From Lachnospiraceae bacterium (GTDB taxonomy: Bacteria; Bacillota; Clostridia; Lachnospirales; Lachnospiraceae), in assembly GCA_014804425.1 (NCBI GenBank), contig JAAUZV010000015.1, forward strand, positions 66,853-130,852: DNA of 64,000 nucleotides. The letters are read 5' to 3'. The notes beneath the pieces were generated by a model, which made no database searches, was not told the origin of the DNA, and saw only the letters and a program-made list of their open reading frames with translations. Position numbers and translations under genes: made by a program. Positions 34,408 through 43,020 of the stretch are shown here, piece by piece. Every line of letters begins with the position of its first letter. Position 1 is the stretch's first letter.

Positions 34408-35045
34408 AGAAACAGGGCATTCTCATTATTATTTCGGGATTTGCGGGCGTCGGAAAAGGAACACTTGTAAAACGGCTTGTACAAAAATATGACCGCTATG
34501 CGCTGTCCATTTCCATGACGACGCGCGCGCCGCGTCCGGGGGAAGAAAACGGCAGGGAATACTTTTTTGTGACAAAGGACGAATTCGAGGGACAGATCAA
34601 AGAGAACGGTCTGATCGAATACGCGTCCTACTGCGGCAATTATTACGGCACACCGCGCGCCTATGTGGAGGAACAGATGGCGCAGGGAAAGGACATCATC
34701 TTAGAGATCGAGATCCAGGGTGCGATGAAAGTAAAGGAGCGCTTTCCGAATGCAGTGCTTGTGTATGTGCTCCCGCCGAGTGCGGCGGAATTGGAGGACA
34801 GACTGCGCGGCAGAGCCACAGAGACGGAGGAGAAGATCGCCGAGCGTTTAAGCCGGGCTGCGGCGGAGAGCGAGGGACTTGAGCGATACGATTACGTGAT
34901 CGTCAATGATGATCTCGACGAATGTGAACGTGAGCTTCACGGAATATTGTGCGCGGCGCATTTTACGCCGGGGCAGAATATTTCTTTTATCAATGAGCTG
35001 AGAAATGATTTGAAGAAATTCCAGAAGGGAGAAACAACAGTATGA
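34404..35045 (+). CDS. gmk: Guanylate kinase
   Basis: A 213-residue GMP kinase. P-loop SGFAGVGKGTLVKRL (about 9-23), GMP-binding STTRAPRPGE-like segment (SMTTRAPRPGEENGREY), then EYASYCGNYYGTP and LEIEIQGAMKVK. It is translationally coupled to remA before it and rpoZ after it by four-base overlaps. Confidence 0.95.
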   Translation: MKKQGILIIISGFAGVGKGTLVKRLVQKYDRYALSISMTTRAPRPGEENGREYFFVTKDEFEGQIKENGLIEYASYCGNYYGTPRAYVEEQMAQGKDIILEIEIQGAMKVKERFPNAVLVYVLPPSAAELEDRLRGRATETEEKIAERLSRAAAESEGLERYDYVIVNDDLDECERELHGILCAAHFTPGQNISFINELRNDLKKFQKGETTV

Positions 35046-35308
35046 TACATCCATCTTATGCAGATTTAATGGACGTGGTAAACAGTGGGGTCGAGGAGGG
35101 CGAGCAGCCGGTCATCAACAGCCGTTATTCCATCGTGATGGCGACATCGAAGCGAGCAAGACAGATCATAGCCGGAGACGATCCCTTAACGCAGGAAAAC
35201 AAAGTGAGAAAGCCTTTGTCGGTTGCCGTGGATGAACTCAATCAGGGAAAGATCGCGATTCTCAGCGATGAGGAGAATGAGAGAGGTGCATTTGAGGAAG
35301 TATCGTGA
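35042..35308 (+). CDS. rpoZ: RNA polymerase omega subunit
   Basis: An 88-residue RpoZ with NSRYSIVMATSKRARQI and a KPLSVAVDELNQGKI signature. It supports beta-prime assembly. The start overlaps gmk. Order gmk-rpoZ is standard. Confidence 0.93.
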   Translation: MIHPSYADLMDVVNSGVEEGEQPVINSRYSIVMATSKRARQIIAGDDPLTQENKVRKPLSVAVDELNQGKIAILSDEENERGAFEEVS

Positions 35309-35372
35309 GATGCTTCCTTTTTCCGCTTCATAAGAAACGCTTTATGAGAAATAAGTGAGGGCACGCACGAAA

Positions 35373-36698
35373 ATGAAAATTCTGATGGTGTCGCTTGGCT
35401 GCGATAAAAACTTAGTAGATACGGAAATGATGCTCGGCATGCTCGCGGAACACGGCTATACGTTTACGGACGACGAGAGCGAAGCGGAGGTCGTGATCGT
35501 CAATACCTGCTGTTTTATCGGGGATGCCAAGGAGGAAAGCATCAACACGCTGATCGAGCTGGGGGCGTTAAAACAGACGGCATGCGCGCGCGTGCTGATC
35601 GCCGCGGGCTGTCTTGCACAGCGCTATGCAGAGGAGATCCGGCAGGAAATTCCCGAGGTGGACGCGATCGTCGGGACACTCGCGATCGACGAGATCGTCC
35701 GGGCGGTGGAGGAGACACTTAACGGTGAGCGGCAGACGTATCTGAAAGAGCTTGACAGGGAGCCGGTCGCGGGAAAAAAACGTGTCGTAACGACCGGGGG
35801 ACATTATGCGTACCTGAAAATTGCAGAGGGCTGCGATAAGCGGTGCAGCTATTGTATCATTCCGAAGGTGCGCGGCGGTTATCGGAGCGTGCCGATGGAG
35901 ACGCTGGTCAAAGAGGCGCAGACCTTAGCGGACGGCGGCGTGAAGGAGCTTATTTTAGTCGCGCAGGAGACGACCGTGTACGGCAGAGATCTTTACGGAG
36001 AAAAAAAGCTGCCCGAACTGTTAAGAAAGCTATGCGGCATTTCGGGGCTGTACTGGATCCGCCTGCTCTATTGTTATCCGGAGGAGATCACACAGGAGCT
36101 GATCGATGTGATCCGCACGGAAAAGAAGATCTGTCATTATCTTGATATGCCGATCCAGCATGCATCCGATGAAATCCTAAAGAGGATGGGGCGGCGGACG
36201 AATCGCGCCGAGCTCACGGAGCGGATCGCGCGCATTCGGGAATGCATTCCGGACATCTGCATCCGTACGACGCTGATCACGGGATTTCCGGGCGAGACAA
36301 AAAAGGAGCATGAGGAGCTGCTCTCCTTTGTGGAGGAGTCCTGTTTTGACCGGCTCGGCGCTTTTGAATATTCCCCGGAGGAGGGAACGGCGGCGGCAGA
36401 AATGCCCGGGCAGATACCCGAAAAAACAAAGAAAAAGCGGCGGGATGAGATCATGGCGCTTCAGCAGGAGCTTGCGTTTGACAAAGCCGGGTCGTTTCAG
36501 GGACAGGTGATGACCGCCATGATCGAGGGAAAGCTTGTGGATGAGGACTGCTATGTGGCAAGAACCTACCGCGATGCGCCGAATGTGGACGGTTATGTAT
36601 TTCTCCATACGGACAGGGAGCTTGTGACGGGAGATTTTGTGAATGTGCGCATTACGGGCGCTCACGAATATGACCTGATCGGCGAGCTCGTACCATAA
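35373..36698 (+). CDS. rimO: Ribosomal protein S12 methylthiotransferase
   Basis: A 441-residue radical SAM methylthiotransferase that modifies an Asp of ribosomal protein S12. The UPF0004 domain starts MVSLGCDKNLVDTE with NTCCFI and AAGCLAQRY. The radical SAM motif is CDKRCSYC, and a TRAM domain closes the C-terminus. SLGCDKN is characteristic of RimO rather than MiaB. The ATG is chosen over the upstream GTG, which overlaps the ribosome site. Confidence 0.93.
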   Translation: MKILMVSLGCDKNLVDTEMMLGMLAEHGYTFTDDESEAEVVIVNTCCFIGDAKEESINTLIELGALKQTACARVLIAAGCLAQRYAEEIRQEIPEVDAIVGTLAIDEIVRAVEETLNGERQTYLKELDREPVAGKKRVVTTGGHYAYLKIAEGCDKRCSYCIIPKVRGGYRSVPMETLVKEAQTLADGGVKELILVAQETTVYGRDLYGEKKLPELLRKLCGISGLYWIRLLYCYPEEITQELIDVIRTEKKICHYLDMPIQHASDEILKRMGRRTNRAELTERIARIRECIPDICIRTTLITGFPGETKKEHEELLSFVEESCFDRLGAFEYSPEEGTAAAEMPGQIPEKTKKKRRDEIMALQQELAFDKAGSFQGQVMTAMIEGKLVDEDCYVARTYRDAPNVDGYVFLHTDRELVTGDFVNVRITGAHEYDLIGELVP

Positions 36699-36735
36699 AT
36701 TTAAGAACACATATTATAGTAAAGGGGTGACCATC

Positions 36736-37278
36736 ATGAATTTACCGAACAAACTGACGATGTTTCGCGTTATACTCATTCCGTTTTTTGTATTTTTTGT
36801 GCTGACGGATTTTGCGGGGGCAGCGTCGAAATGGATCGCGCTCGGTATTTTTATCGTCGCGAGTCTGACCGACCTGCTGGACGGACATATTGCAAGAAAG
36901 CGAAATCTCATCACAAACTTCGGGAAATTTATGGACCCCATCGCGGATAAGCTGCTCGTCTGTTCAGCGCTCATCTGTCTTGTGGACATCGGCAGGATCT
37001 ATTCGTGGGTCGTGATCGTCATTATCGCGCGGGAATTTGTCATCAGCGGCTTTCGGCTGATCGCGTCCGATAACGGCGTTGTGCTTGCCGCGAGCTATTG
37101 GGGGAAGTTTAAGACGACCTTTCAGATGGTGATGATCTGCCTGATGATCGCGGATATTCCGAATAAGGCAGTCTCAGTCATTACGCAGGTCGTGATGTGG
37201 GCGGCACTTGCGCTGACCGTGATCTCGCTTGTTGATTATTTATGGAAGAACCGCAGTATTTTGGCAGAGCAGAAGTAG
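36736..37278 (+). CDS. pgsA: CDP-diacylglycerol-glycerol-3-phosphate 3-phosphatidyltransferase
   Basis: A 180-residue integral membrane enzyme that makes phosphatidylglycerol phosphate. The CDP-alcohol phosphotransferase motif reads SLTDLLDGHIARKRNLITNFGKFMDPIADK in the sequence, of which DG, AR, G, D and D positions are the metal and substrate ligands. AAAGGGG precedes the ATG by eight bases. Order rimO-pgsA-cinA-recA is conserved. Confidence 0.93.
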   Translation: MNLPNKLTMFRVILIPFFVFFVLTDFAGAASKWIALGIFIVASLTDLLDGHIARKRNLITNFGKFMDPIADKLLVCSALICLVDIGRIYSWVVIVIIAREFVISGFRLIASDNGVVLAASYWGKFKTTFQMVMICLMIADIPNKAVSVITQVVMWAALALTVISLVDYLWKNRSILAEQK

Positions 37279-37303
37279 GGGAACAAAAAAACGGGAGAAG
37301 ACA

Positions 37304-38575
37304 ATGACAGTTGAGATTATTTGTGTCGGAACGGAGCTGCTGCTTGGAAATATCATCAACACCAATGCGGCGTACTTGGCGGAGCAGTGTGCGGGACTCG
37401 GGCTTTCCTGCTATTATCAGAGCGTGGTCGGTGATAACAGATTGCGTCTTACTGAGACGGTGAAAACCGCCATCGGACGCTCGGACATTATTTTAATGTC
37501 GGGGGGCTTAGGACCGACGCAGGACGATCTGACAAAGGAGACGGTTGCCGAGGTGCTTTCCATTCCTCTTGTAGCCGATGAGCATTCGCGCCAGCGGATC
37601 GCGCATTATTTTGAAAAAAGAGGCATGCACATCACCGACAATAACTGGAAGCAGGCACAGGTGCCGGAAGGCTGTCTGGTATTGGATAATGAAAACGGCA
37701 CGGCGCCGGGAATGATCGTGGAGGTCGGAGGGCATCACATCGTTATGATGCCGGGACCGCCGGGAGAGCTGAAGCCGATGTTTGAAAACAGCGTCCGGCC
37801 GTACTTACAGGAATTTACGCCGGGGGTCATCTTTTCGCAGACCGTAAAAATATGCGGTGTCAGCGAAAGCCTCGTGGAGACGAAGATCGAAGATCTGATC
37901 GCGGGGCAGGAAAACCCGACCATCGCGCCCTATGCGAGGCTGGGCGAGGTACATCTTCGGGTAACGGCGAAGGCGGCGGATGAAAAAGAAGCGAAAAAGC
38001 TGATCAAGCCGATCGTACGTGAATTGAAAGCGCGCTTCGGCGGGGATGTATATTCCACGGATGCGGATACGACGCTGGAAAAATCGGTTGTCGATCTTTT
38101 ACTTGCCGCCAATCTGACCGTGGCGACGGCGGAATCCTGCACGGGCGGCATGCTTGCGAGCCGGCTCATCAACGTCGCGGGCATATCGGAGAGCTATAAA
38201 TCGGGCTATGTGACCTATTCCAATAAAGCGAAGCGCAGGCTGCTCGGCGTGAAAAAGACAACGCTGACAAAATACGGCGCGGTCAGCGAAAAGGTTGCGG
38301 GCGAGATGGCAAGAGGCGCGGCGCTGTTCACCAAAGCCGATGTGACGGTGGCGATCACGGGGATCGCGGGACCGGACGGCGGGACAAAGGAAAAGCCGGT
38401 CGGCCTGGTCTACATTGCATGTCAGGTGTGCGGAAAACTGACGGTAAAAGAATACTTGTTTTCCGGCGAAAGAGCCAAAATCAGGGAGAGTGCGACGGCA
38501 TGCGCGCTGACGCAGCTTCGCCGCTGTCTTTTGGAATATTGCGGGAGCAGGACATTTGGAAAAGATAAGAACTAA
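37304..38575 (+). CDS. cinA: Competence/damage-inducible protein CinA
   Basis: A 423-residue CinA. The N-terminal MoaB-like domain has ICVGTELLLGNIINTN and SGGLGPTQDDLTKE. The C-terminal nicotinamide-nucleotide amidase domain has ATAESCTGGMLASRL and ITGIAGPDGGTKEKPVG. The protein recycles NMN and, in the same position as in other Firmicutes, lies before recA. Here an acyltransferase gene is inserted between cinA and recA. Confidence 0.94.
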   Translation: MTVEIICVGTELLLGNIINTNAAYLAEQCAGLGLSCYYQSVVGDNRLRLTETVKTAIGRSDIILMSGGLGPTQDDLTKETVAEVLSIPLVADEHSRQRIAHYFEKRGMHITDNNWKQAQVPEGCLVLDNENGTAPGMIVEVGGHHIVMMPGPPGELKPMFENSVRPYLQEFTPGVIFSQTVKICGVSESLVETKIEDLIAGQENPTIAPYARLGEVHLRVTAKAADEKEAKKLIKPIVRELKARFGGDVYSTDADTTLEKSVVDLLLAANLTVATAESCTGGMLASRLINVAGISESYKSGYVTYSNKAKRRLLGVKKTTLTKYGAVSEKVAGEMARGAALFTKADVTVAITGIAGPDGGTKEKPVGLVYIACQVCGKLTVKEYLFSGERAKIRESATACALTQLRRCLLEYCGSRTFGKDKN

Positions 38576-38593
38576 CGAGGAGCAGAAAGAACG

Positions 38594-39682
38594 ATGAAGG
38601 GGAAACGACTGGATTATTTAGATATGGCACGGGGGATCGGCATCATTTTGGTGGTAGTCGCGCATTCCCAGTATTGTGCAGAATCGGTTCGGACCGTCAT
38701 CACCGCTTATCTGATGCCGTTATTTTTTGTTGTATCGGGTATCGTGGCTTTCACGATCGGGGAGGAGAAGCGCAGCATGCGCGACATTCTGAAGCGGAAA
38801 GCGCGCGGTCTGCTTGTGCCGTATGTGATCTTCAGTGCGATTTACCTTGCGATATACGGCGGATATTATTATGGAAAAATGCACGTCGGTACATGGGATC
38901 AGATCGAGGGGTATCTCATCCAGACGTTCGGGTTGGGCGGTATGTCCGTATTGTGGTTTTTGACGGCGCTCTTTTTTTCGGAGATCGCGTTCCTGTTCCT
39001 GTTGAAAAAATGCGGGAAACAAAAGGGGATAGCGGTTCTCGTTTCTGTCGTGCTCGTGGCGGCTGCGACAGTTATCCATCCGTACTTTTTGACACGTTTT
39101 CCGCAGACAACGATACCGCTGCGGCTTCTTTTTGAATTGCTCTATACATGGCTGCGCAGTATGCTGGGCGTCGGTTTTTTGATGCTCGGTTATTGTTTGG
39201 CGCCCCTGTTTGAGCGGTTGGATCAGGTTGTGACGGATACGCCCAGACGTGTGGCGATGGTAGTTGTCTGTGTGCTCGGACTGGTGCTGACCGGATGGTT
39301 ATGCCTGTATAACGGACATGTGGACATGCGGTATATGGCGTTTAACCGGACATGGCTTTATTATCTGAATACGGTGCTTGGCAGCACGTTTCTTTTGCTG
39401 TTTTGTAAATACGGAAAGAATGTGCGCGGACTCTGCTATCTGGGCGCAAACTCGCTGATCATCATGCTGACGCATTTAGACTGCCTGTATATGCGGGAGG
39501 CCATTGAGATCGGCATGTTTTTTGCGACCCGTTCTCCGCGGGCAAAAGTATATTGTCTCTATCTCGGGATCGCGTTATCCCTTCTGGTCATGGAACTTGT
39601 GACAATCTATGTCGTTAATCACTTTGTACCGTTCGTGATCGGAAAAAAGTATCCGAAGCGGAAGGAAAAAGAGAAATCGTGA
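38594..39682 (+). CDS. Acyltransferase 3 family membrane protein
   Basis: A 362-residue membrane protein with about ten hydrophobic helices. The N-terminal signature RLDYLDMARGIGIILVVVAHS, with its conserved His, is typical of acyltransferase 3 (OafA/YrhL/WecH) enzymes that O-acetylate surface sugars or peptidoglycan. AACGAGGAG precedes the start. It breaks the usual cinA-recA adjacency. Acceptor unknown. No strong terminator is visible afterwards. Confidence 0.88.
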   Translation: MKGKRLDYLDMARGIGIILVVVAHSQYCAESVRTVITAYLMPLFFVVSGIVAFTIGEEKRSMRDILKRKARGLLVPYVIFSAIYLAIYGGYYYGKMHVGTWDQIEGYLIQTFGLGGMSVLWFLTALFFSEIAFLFLLKKCGKQKGIAVLVSVVLVAAATVIHPYFLTRFPQTTIPLRLLFELLYTWLRSMLGVGFLMLGYCLAPLFERLDQVVTDTPRRVAMVVVCVLGLVLTGWLCLYNGHVDMRYMAFNRTWLYYLNTVLGSTFLLLFCKYGKNVRGLCYLGANSLIIMLTHLDCLYMREAIEIGMFFATRSPRAKVYCLYLGIALSLLVMELVTIYVVNHFVPFVIGKKYPKRKEKEKS

Positions 39683-39907
39683 TGAAAGATTGTGCAAGTT
39701 GACGGTTGCCTGCAAAGCGGGAATGTGGTACATTCAAAAAAGACCGTGATTTTTTGTTTCTTTTGGCAGGAATGCCGTCCAAGGATGGATCAATCCGTTT
39801 TTTCTTCATTTGAATGATAATATGTGGAGAAATTTTCACAAAGAGAATTTTATTGGACATATTTGACATTAGACTGAATGTTGTAAAAAAAATTTGCGTA
39901 GGAGCCA
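39683..39907. other. Non-coding stretch before recA
   Basis: About 225 bases of A/T-rich sequence between the acyltransferase and the recA promoter. A weak GGAT-ATCC hairpin with TTTTTT (near 39785-39804) may end the upstream gene. No ORF or known RNA is seen. Confidence 0.5.
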
Positions 39908-39936
39908 TTGACAGAATCGAACAAATGTTTTATTAT
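39908..39936 (+). promoter_or_regulatory. recA promoter
   Basis: Consensus TTGACA (39908-39913), 17 bases, TATTAT (39931-39936). It overlaps a LexA-like box. Confidence 0.75.
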
Positions 39937-39959
39937 AATCAGAAAAAGAACGTTTGTTC
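39918..39959 (+). promoter_or_regulatory. Two LexA (SOS) box-like sites at recA
   Basis: CGAACAAATGTTTT (39918-39931) lies between -35 and -10. GAACGTTTGTTC (39948-39959) lies just after -10. Both fit the Gram-positive GAAC-N4-GTTC pattern, the first with one degenerate half, so LexA should block this promoter. Confidence 0.7.
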
Positions 39960-39989
39960 TATGTTTGCATGGATCGGAAGGAGAACAAT

Positions 39990-41087
39990 ATGGAAAAGGA
40001 TGAGAAGCTGAAAGCGCTGGATGCGGCGATTTCACAGTTGGAGAAGCAGTATGGGCGCGGGACCGTCATGAAGCTCGGTGATCCGGCGGCGAGAATGAAC
40101 GTTGAGACGATACCGACGGGCTCTTTGAGCTTGGATCTTGCGCTGGGGCTTGGCGGAATTCCCAAGGGAAGGATCGTAGAGATATACGGACCGGAGTCGA
40201 GCGGTAAGACGACCGTGACGCTGCATATGATCGCGCAGGTACAAAAGAGCGGCGGGATCGCAGGCTTTATTGATGCGGAGCATGCGCTGGATCCCGTGTA
40301 TGCGAAGAATATCGGTGTAGATATTGATAATCTGTACATTTCACAGCCGGACTGCGGAGAGCAGGCTTTGGAGATCACGGAGACGATGGTGCGCTCCGGT
40401 GCCGTTGACATTGTGGTGGTGGACTCGGTTGCGGCGCTTGTGCCGAAAGCGGAGATCGACGGCGATATGGGAGATTCCCATGTCGGGCTTCAGGCGAGGC
40501 TGATGTCGCAGGCGCTTCGGAAACTGACGGGTGTGATCAGTAAATCCAACTGTACGGTCGTGTTTATCAACCAGCTCCGTGAGAAGGTCGGCATCATGTT
40601 CGGTAATCCCGAGACGACGACGGGCGGGCGCGCATTAAAATTTTATTCCTCCGTTCGCTTAGACGTCAGAAGGATCGAGGCGATCAAGCAGGGCGGGGAG
40701 GTAGTCGGCAACCGTACAAGGGTCAAGGTTGTGAAGAACAAGATCGCGCCGCCGTTCAAGGAGGCCGAGTTTGATATTATGTTTGGAGAAGGTATTTCCA
40801 CTGTAGGCGACATTCTTGATATGGCGGCTAACGTGGATATTGTGGTAAAGACCGGTGCATGGTATGCCTATGAGGGGAATAAGATCGGTCAGGGGCGCGA
40901 GAACGCCAAGCAGTATTTGAAGGACAACCCGCAGGTATGTGATGAGGTTGAACAGAAGGTACGCGTACATTACGGTCTGAGCGGGGATGGGCAGGCGGAA
41001 GAAGGAACGGAGAAGACAGTATCCGAAGAACCGGCACCTGCAGAACCGGGGAAGAAGGCAAGGGGCAGCGCGAAGGAGAAGGAGTAA
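39990..41087 (+). CDS. recA: RecA recombinase
   Basis: A 365-residue RecA that forms filaments on single-stranded DNA, drives strand exchange and triggers LexA self-cleavage. Walker A is GPESSGKTT (about 67-75), followed by [11 protein letters not shown]-type text, the L1/L2 loops, and [21 protein letters not shown]. The ATG is chosen with GGAAGGAGAAC ahead. A charged C-terminal tail is present. LexA boxes indicate SOS control. Confidence 0.97.
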   Translation: MEKDEKLKALDAAISQLEKQYGRGTVMKLGDPAARMNVETIPTGSLSLDLALGLGGIPKGRIVEIYGPESSGKTTVTLHMIAQVQKSGGIAGFIDAEHALDPVYAKNIGVDIDNLYISQPDCGEQALEITETMVRSGAVDIVVVDSVAALVPKAEIDGDMGDSHVGLQARLMSQALRKLTGVISKSNCTVVFINQLREKVGIMFGNPETTTGGRALKFYSSVRLDVRRIEAIKQGGEVVGNRTRVKVVKNKIAPPFKEAEFDIMFGEGISTVGDILDMAANVDIVVKTGAWYAYEGNKIGQGRENAKQYLKDNPQVCDEVEQKVRVHYGLSGDGQAEEGTEKTVSEEPAPAEPGKKARGSAKEKE

Positions 41088-41119
41088 TACGTTTCTTGGC
41101 GCAGATGTCAGTGATACCC

Positions 41120-41160
41120 CGCAAATGCATGAGTACCATGTATGGCATCATGCATTTGCG
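41120..41160 (+). other. Long hairpin between recA and recX
   Basis: A perfect 13-bp stem (41120-41132 with 41148-41160) with an inner CCAT/ATGG pairing. There is no T run. It probably dampens read-through from recA into recX. Confidence 0.65.
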
Positions 41161-41198
41161 CAGGGAACATAATGCCATGTATCAGGAAAGAGAACGAG

Positions 41199-41825
41199 AT
41201 GGTTGTTATAGAGATTACAGAGCTTACAAAAGCAAAATCATTGGTAACGCTTGATGACGGAATGAGCTTTGCGTTATATCGGTCAGAACTGCGCCGCTAT
41301 CGGCTCCGGGAGGGGGAGCCGATAGCGGACGCTGTTTATGAGGAGCTTTTTCACACAGAGCTTCCGAAAAGGGCGAAGCTTCGGTGTATGAATCTGCTGA
41401 AGCAGCGGGACTACACGGAGTCCGAGCTTAGCCGTAAGTTGGAAAACGGCGGTTATCCCGATGAGATCATTCAGATCGCGCTTGATTATGTGAAATCTTA
41501 TGGCTATGTGGATGACGAATCTTATGTAAGGAAGTATATTGACACCTACCGGGATAGAAAGAGCATGATGCGGATAGAGACCGATCTGCTAAAAAAAGGG
41601 ATCAGTCGGGATACGGTCAGAAATGTCTGTGAGAAGATGGATTTTTCGGATGGGGAGGATGCAGAGCTTCTCCAAATACAGACTTTGCTCATAAAGAAAG
41701 GATACCGCGAGGATGATTGCACGCCGGAGCAGCGAAGAAAGCTGTATGCGTTTTTAGTCAGGCGGGGATATCCGGCATCTAAGATCGCACGGTGTATGAA
41801 GGGATTATCGTTAGAGGATGCGTAA
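41199..41825 (+). CDS. recX: Regulatory protein RecX
   Basis: A 208-residue RecX made of repeated three-helix units, with RDYTESELSRKLENGGYPDEII and YGYVDDESYVRKYID. It inhibits RecA filament growth. An open frame continues upstream, but AGGAAAGAG before the ATG at 41199 decides the start. It is transcribed from recA through a hairpin. Confidence 0.9.
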   Translation: MVVIEITELTKAKSLVTLDDGMSFALYRSELRRYRLREGEPIADAVYEELFHTELPKRAKLRCMNLLKQRDYTESELSRKLENGGYPDEIIQIALDYVKSYGYVDDESYVRKYIDTYRDRKSMMRIETDLLKKGISRDTVRNVCEKMDFSDGEDAELLQIQTLLIKKGYREDDCTPEQRRKLYAFLVRRGYPASKIARCMKGLSLEDA

Positions 41826-41909
41826 GAAATCCCGGGAACGGCTGACAGATGAACTTCATGACGCATCCTGTAAGTAAATGGTAGAAAAAGGAAATAGAAA
41901 CGCGGCATC

Positions 41910-41938
41910 TTGACACGCGAATGCCGTCTTGCTATAAT
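41910..41938 (+). promoter_or_regulatory. Perfect consensus promoter before the L,D-transpeptidase gene
   Basis: TTGACA, 17 bases, TATAAT with the extended TGC. Every core base matches sigma-A consensus. It would give a leader of about 100 bases. Confidence 0.8.
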
Positions 41939-42047
41939 CACCGCGAAGCATACATTTTTTTCGACATTTGCCTTGGCTTAGAGGAGATTTTTTGTTGATT
42001 TAATGTTATCTTAAAGCTACTCCAGAGGAAAGGAATCAGATATTATT

Positions 42048-42839
42048 ATGAAAAAGCTCAAAATGTCAATCCTTCGCATCGGATGTTTGATCATCCTGTT
42101 ATGTTCTGCCGGTGTTATGAGCGTGAATGCGGCAGGAGGGCAAAACATGCAGGCAGAAGATACCAGACCGGATTATGTCATCTATGTAAACAGAACATTA
42201 AATTGTGTTACAGTCATGCAGAAGGAGGCGGACGGTGCACTGACACCGGTCAGAGCAATGGTCTGCTCCTGCGGGCGGGCAGGGCATGCCACACCGCAGG
42301 GTACTTTTCGGACAGCCCGCTATTATGATTGGCGGTTGATGGTAGATAATACTTATGGCAGATATGCGGTAAGCTTTACGAATAAAATCCTGTTTCATTC
42401 CGTACCGTATTTAGAAGTCTCTCCAGATTCCCTGGAATGGGAAGAGTATAATAAACTGGGTGAAAATGCATCGTTGGGCTGTGTCCGGCTGTCTGTGGAA
42501 GATGCAAAATGGATCTACGATAACTGCAAGGTAGGGACAACGGTCATTGTTTATTCTGACAGTGAAGAAGAACTGCCCCTTGGAAAGCCGGAAGCGATCA
42601 CGATACCGGAGGATTCTTTACATAGAGGCTGGGACCCGACGGATTATGATATCAATAATCCATGGTTTTCGGAGGATAGCGACATCCTTTCGGTTTTTGA
42701 CGGCGTGGATGGATTTAACCATATTGCCTATGCAACCCGCTATCCCGATTTGAAGGAAGCGTTTGGCTATGATAAAGACGCATTATATGAGCATTATCTG
42801 ACTTATGGAATCGACGAGGGTAGAATGGCGACCCGCTAA
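42048..42839 (+). CDS. Secreted L,D-transpeptidase (YkuD domain)
   Basis: A 263-residue exported protein with a signal peptide (about 1-28). The YkuD domain (about 40-168) has His117 in LFHSVPYLE and the catalytic Cys145 in ASLGCVRL; the usual SHGC histidine is Leu. It would form 3-3 crosslinks or attach proteins in peptidoglycan. After it comes a 45-residue C-terminal module, YATRYPDLKEAFGYDKDALYEHYLTYG by residue types (Tyr, Pro, Gly rich). This resembles short surface repeats seen in Clostridia. It has its own perfect promoter and lies between recX and rny. Confidence 0.85.
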   Translation: MKKLKMSILRIGCLIILLCSAGVMSVNAAGGQNMQAEDTRPDYVIYVNRTLNCVTVMQKEADGALTPVRAMVCSCGRAGHATPQGTFRTARYYDWRLMVDNTYGRYAVSFTNKILFHSVPYLEVSPDSLEWEEYNKLGENASLGCVRLSVEDAKWIYDNCKVGTTVIVYSDSEEELPLGKPEAITIPEDSLHRGWDPTDYDINNPWFSEDSDILSVFDGVDGFNHIAYATRYPDLKEAFGYDKDALYEHYLTYGIDEGRMATR

Positions 42840-42889
42840 AAGCACAATGAGGGCGTTATCGGCGGCGGAAACGCAAACATGAATAGTGC

Positions 42890-42918
42890 TTGACATCACA
42901 TGCATTACGGGGTAAAAT
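42890..42918 (+). promoter_or_regulatory. rny promoter
   Basis: Consensus TTGACA, 17 bases, TAAAAT, about 100 bases before the rny start. Confidence 0.7.
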
Positions 42919-43020
42919 TGAACTGTTGTAAAATTGAGAGTTAGGATATGCTATCATATATGGTGTATCCTATAACGCATATTCGTACAATGAAAACTAA
43001 ATAAGGAGGTGCTCCTGTAC

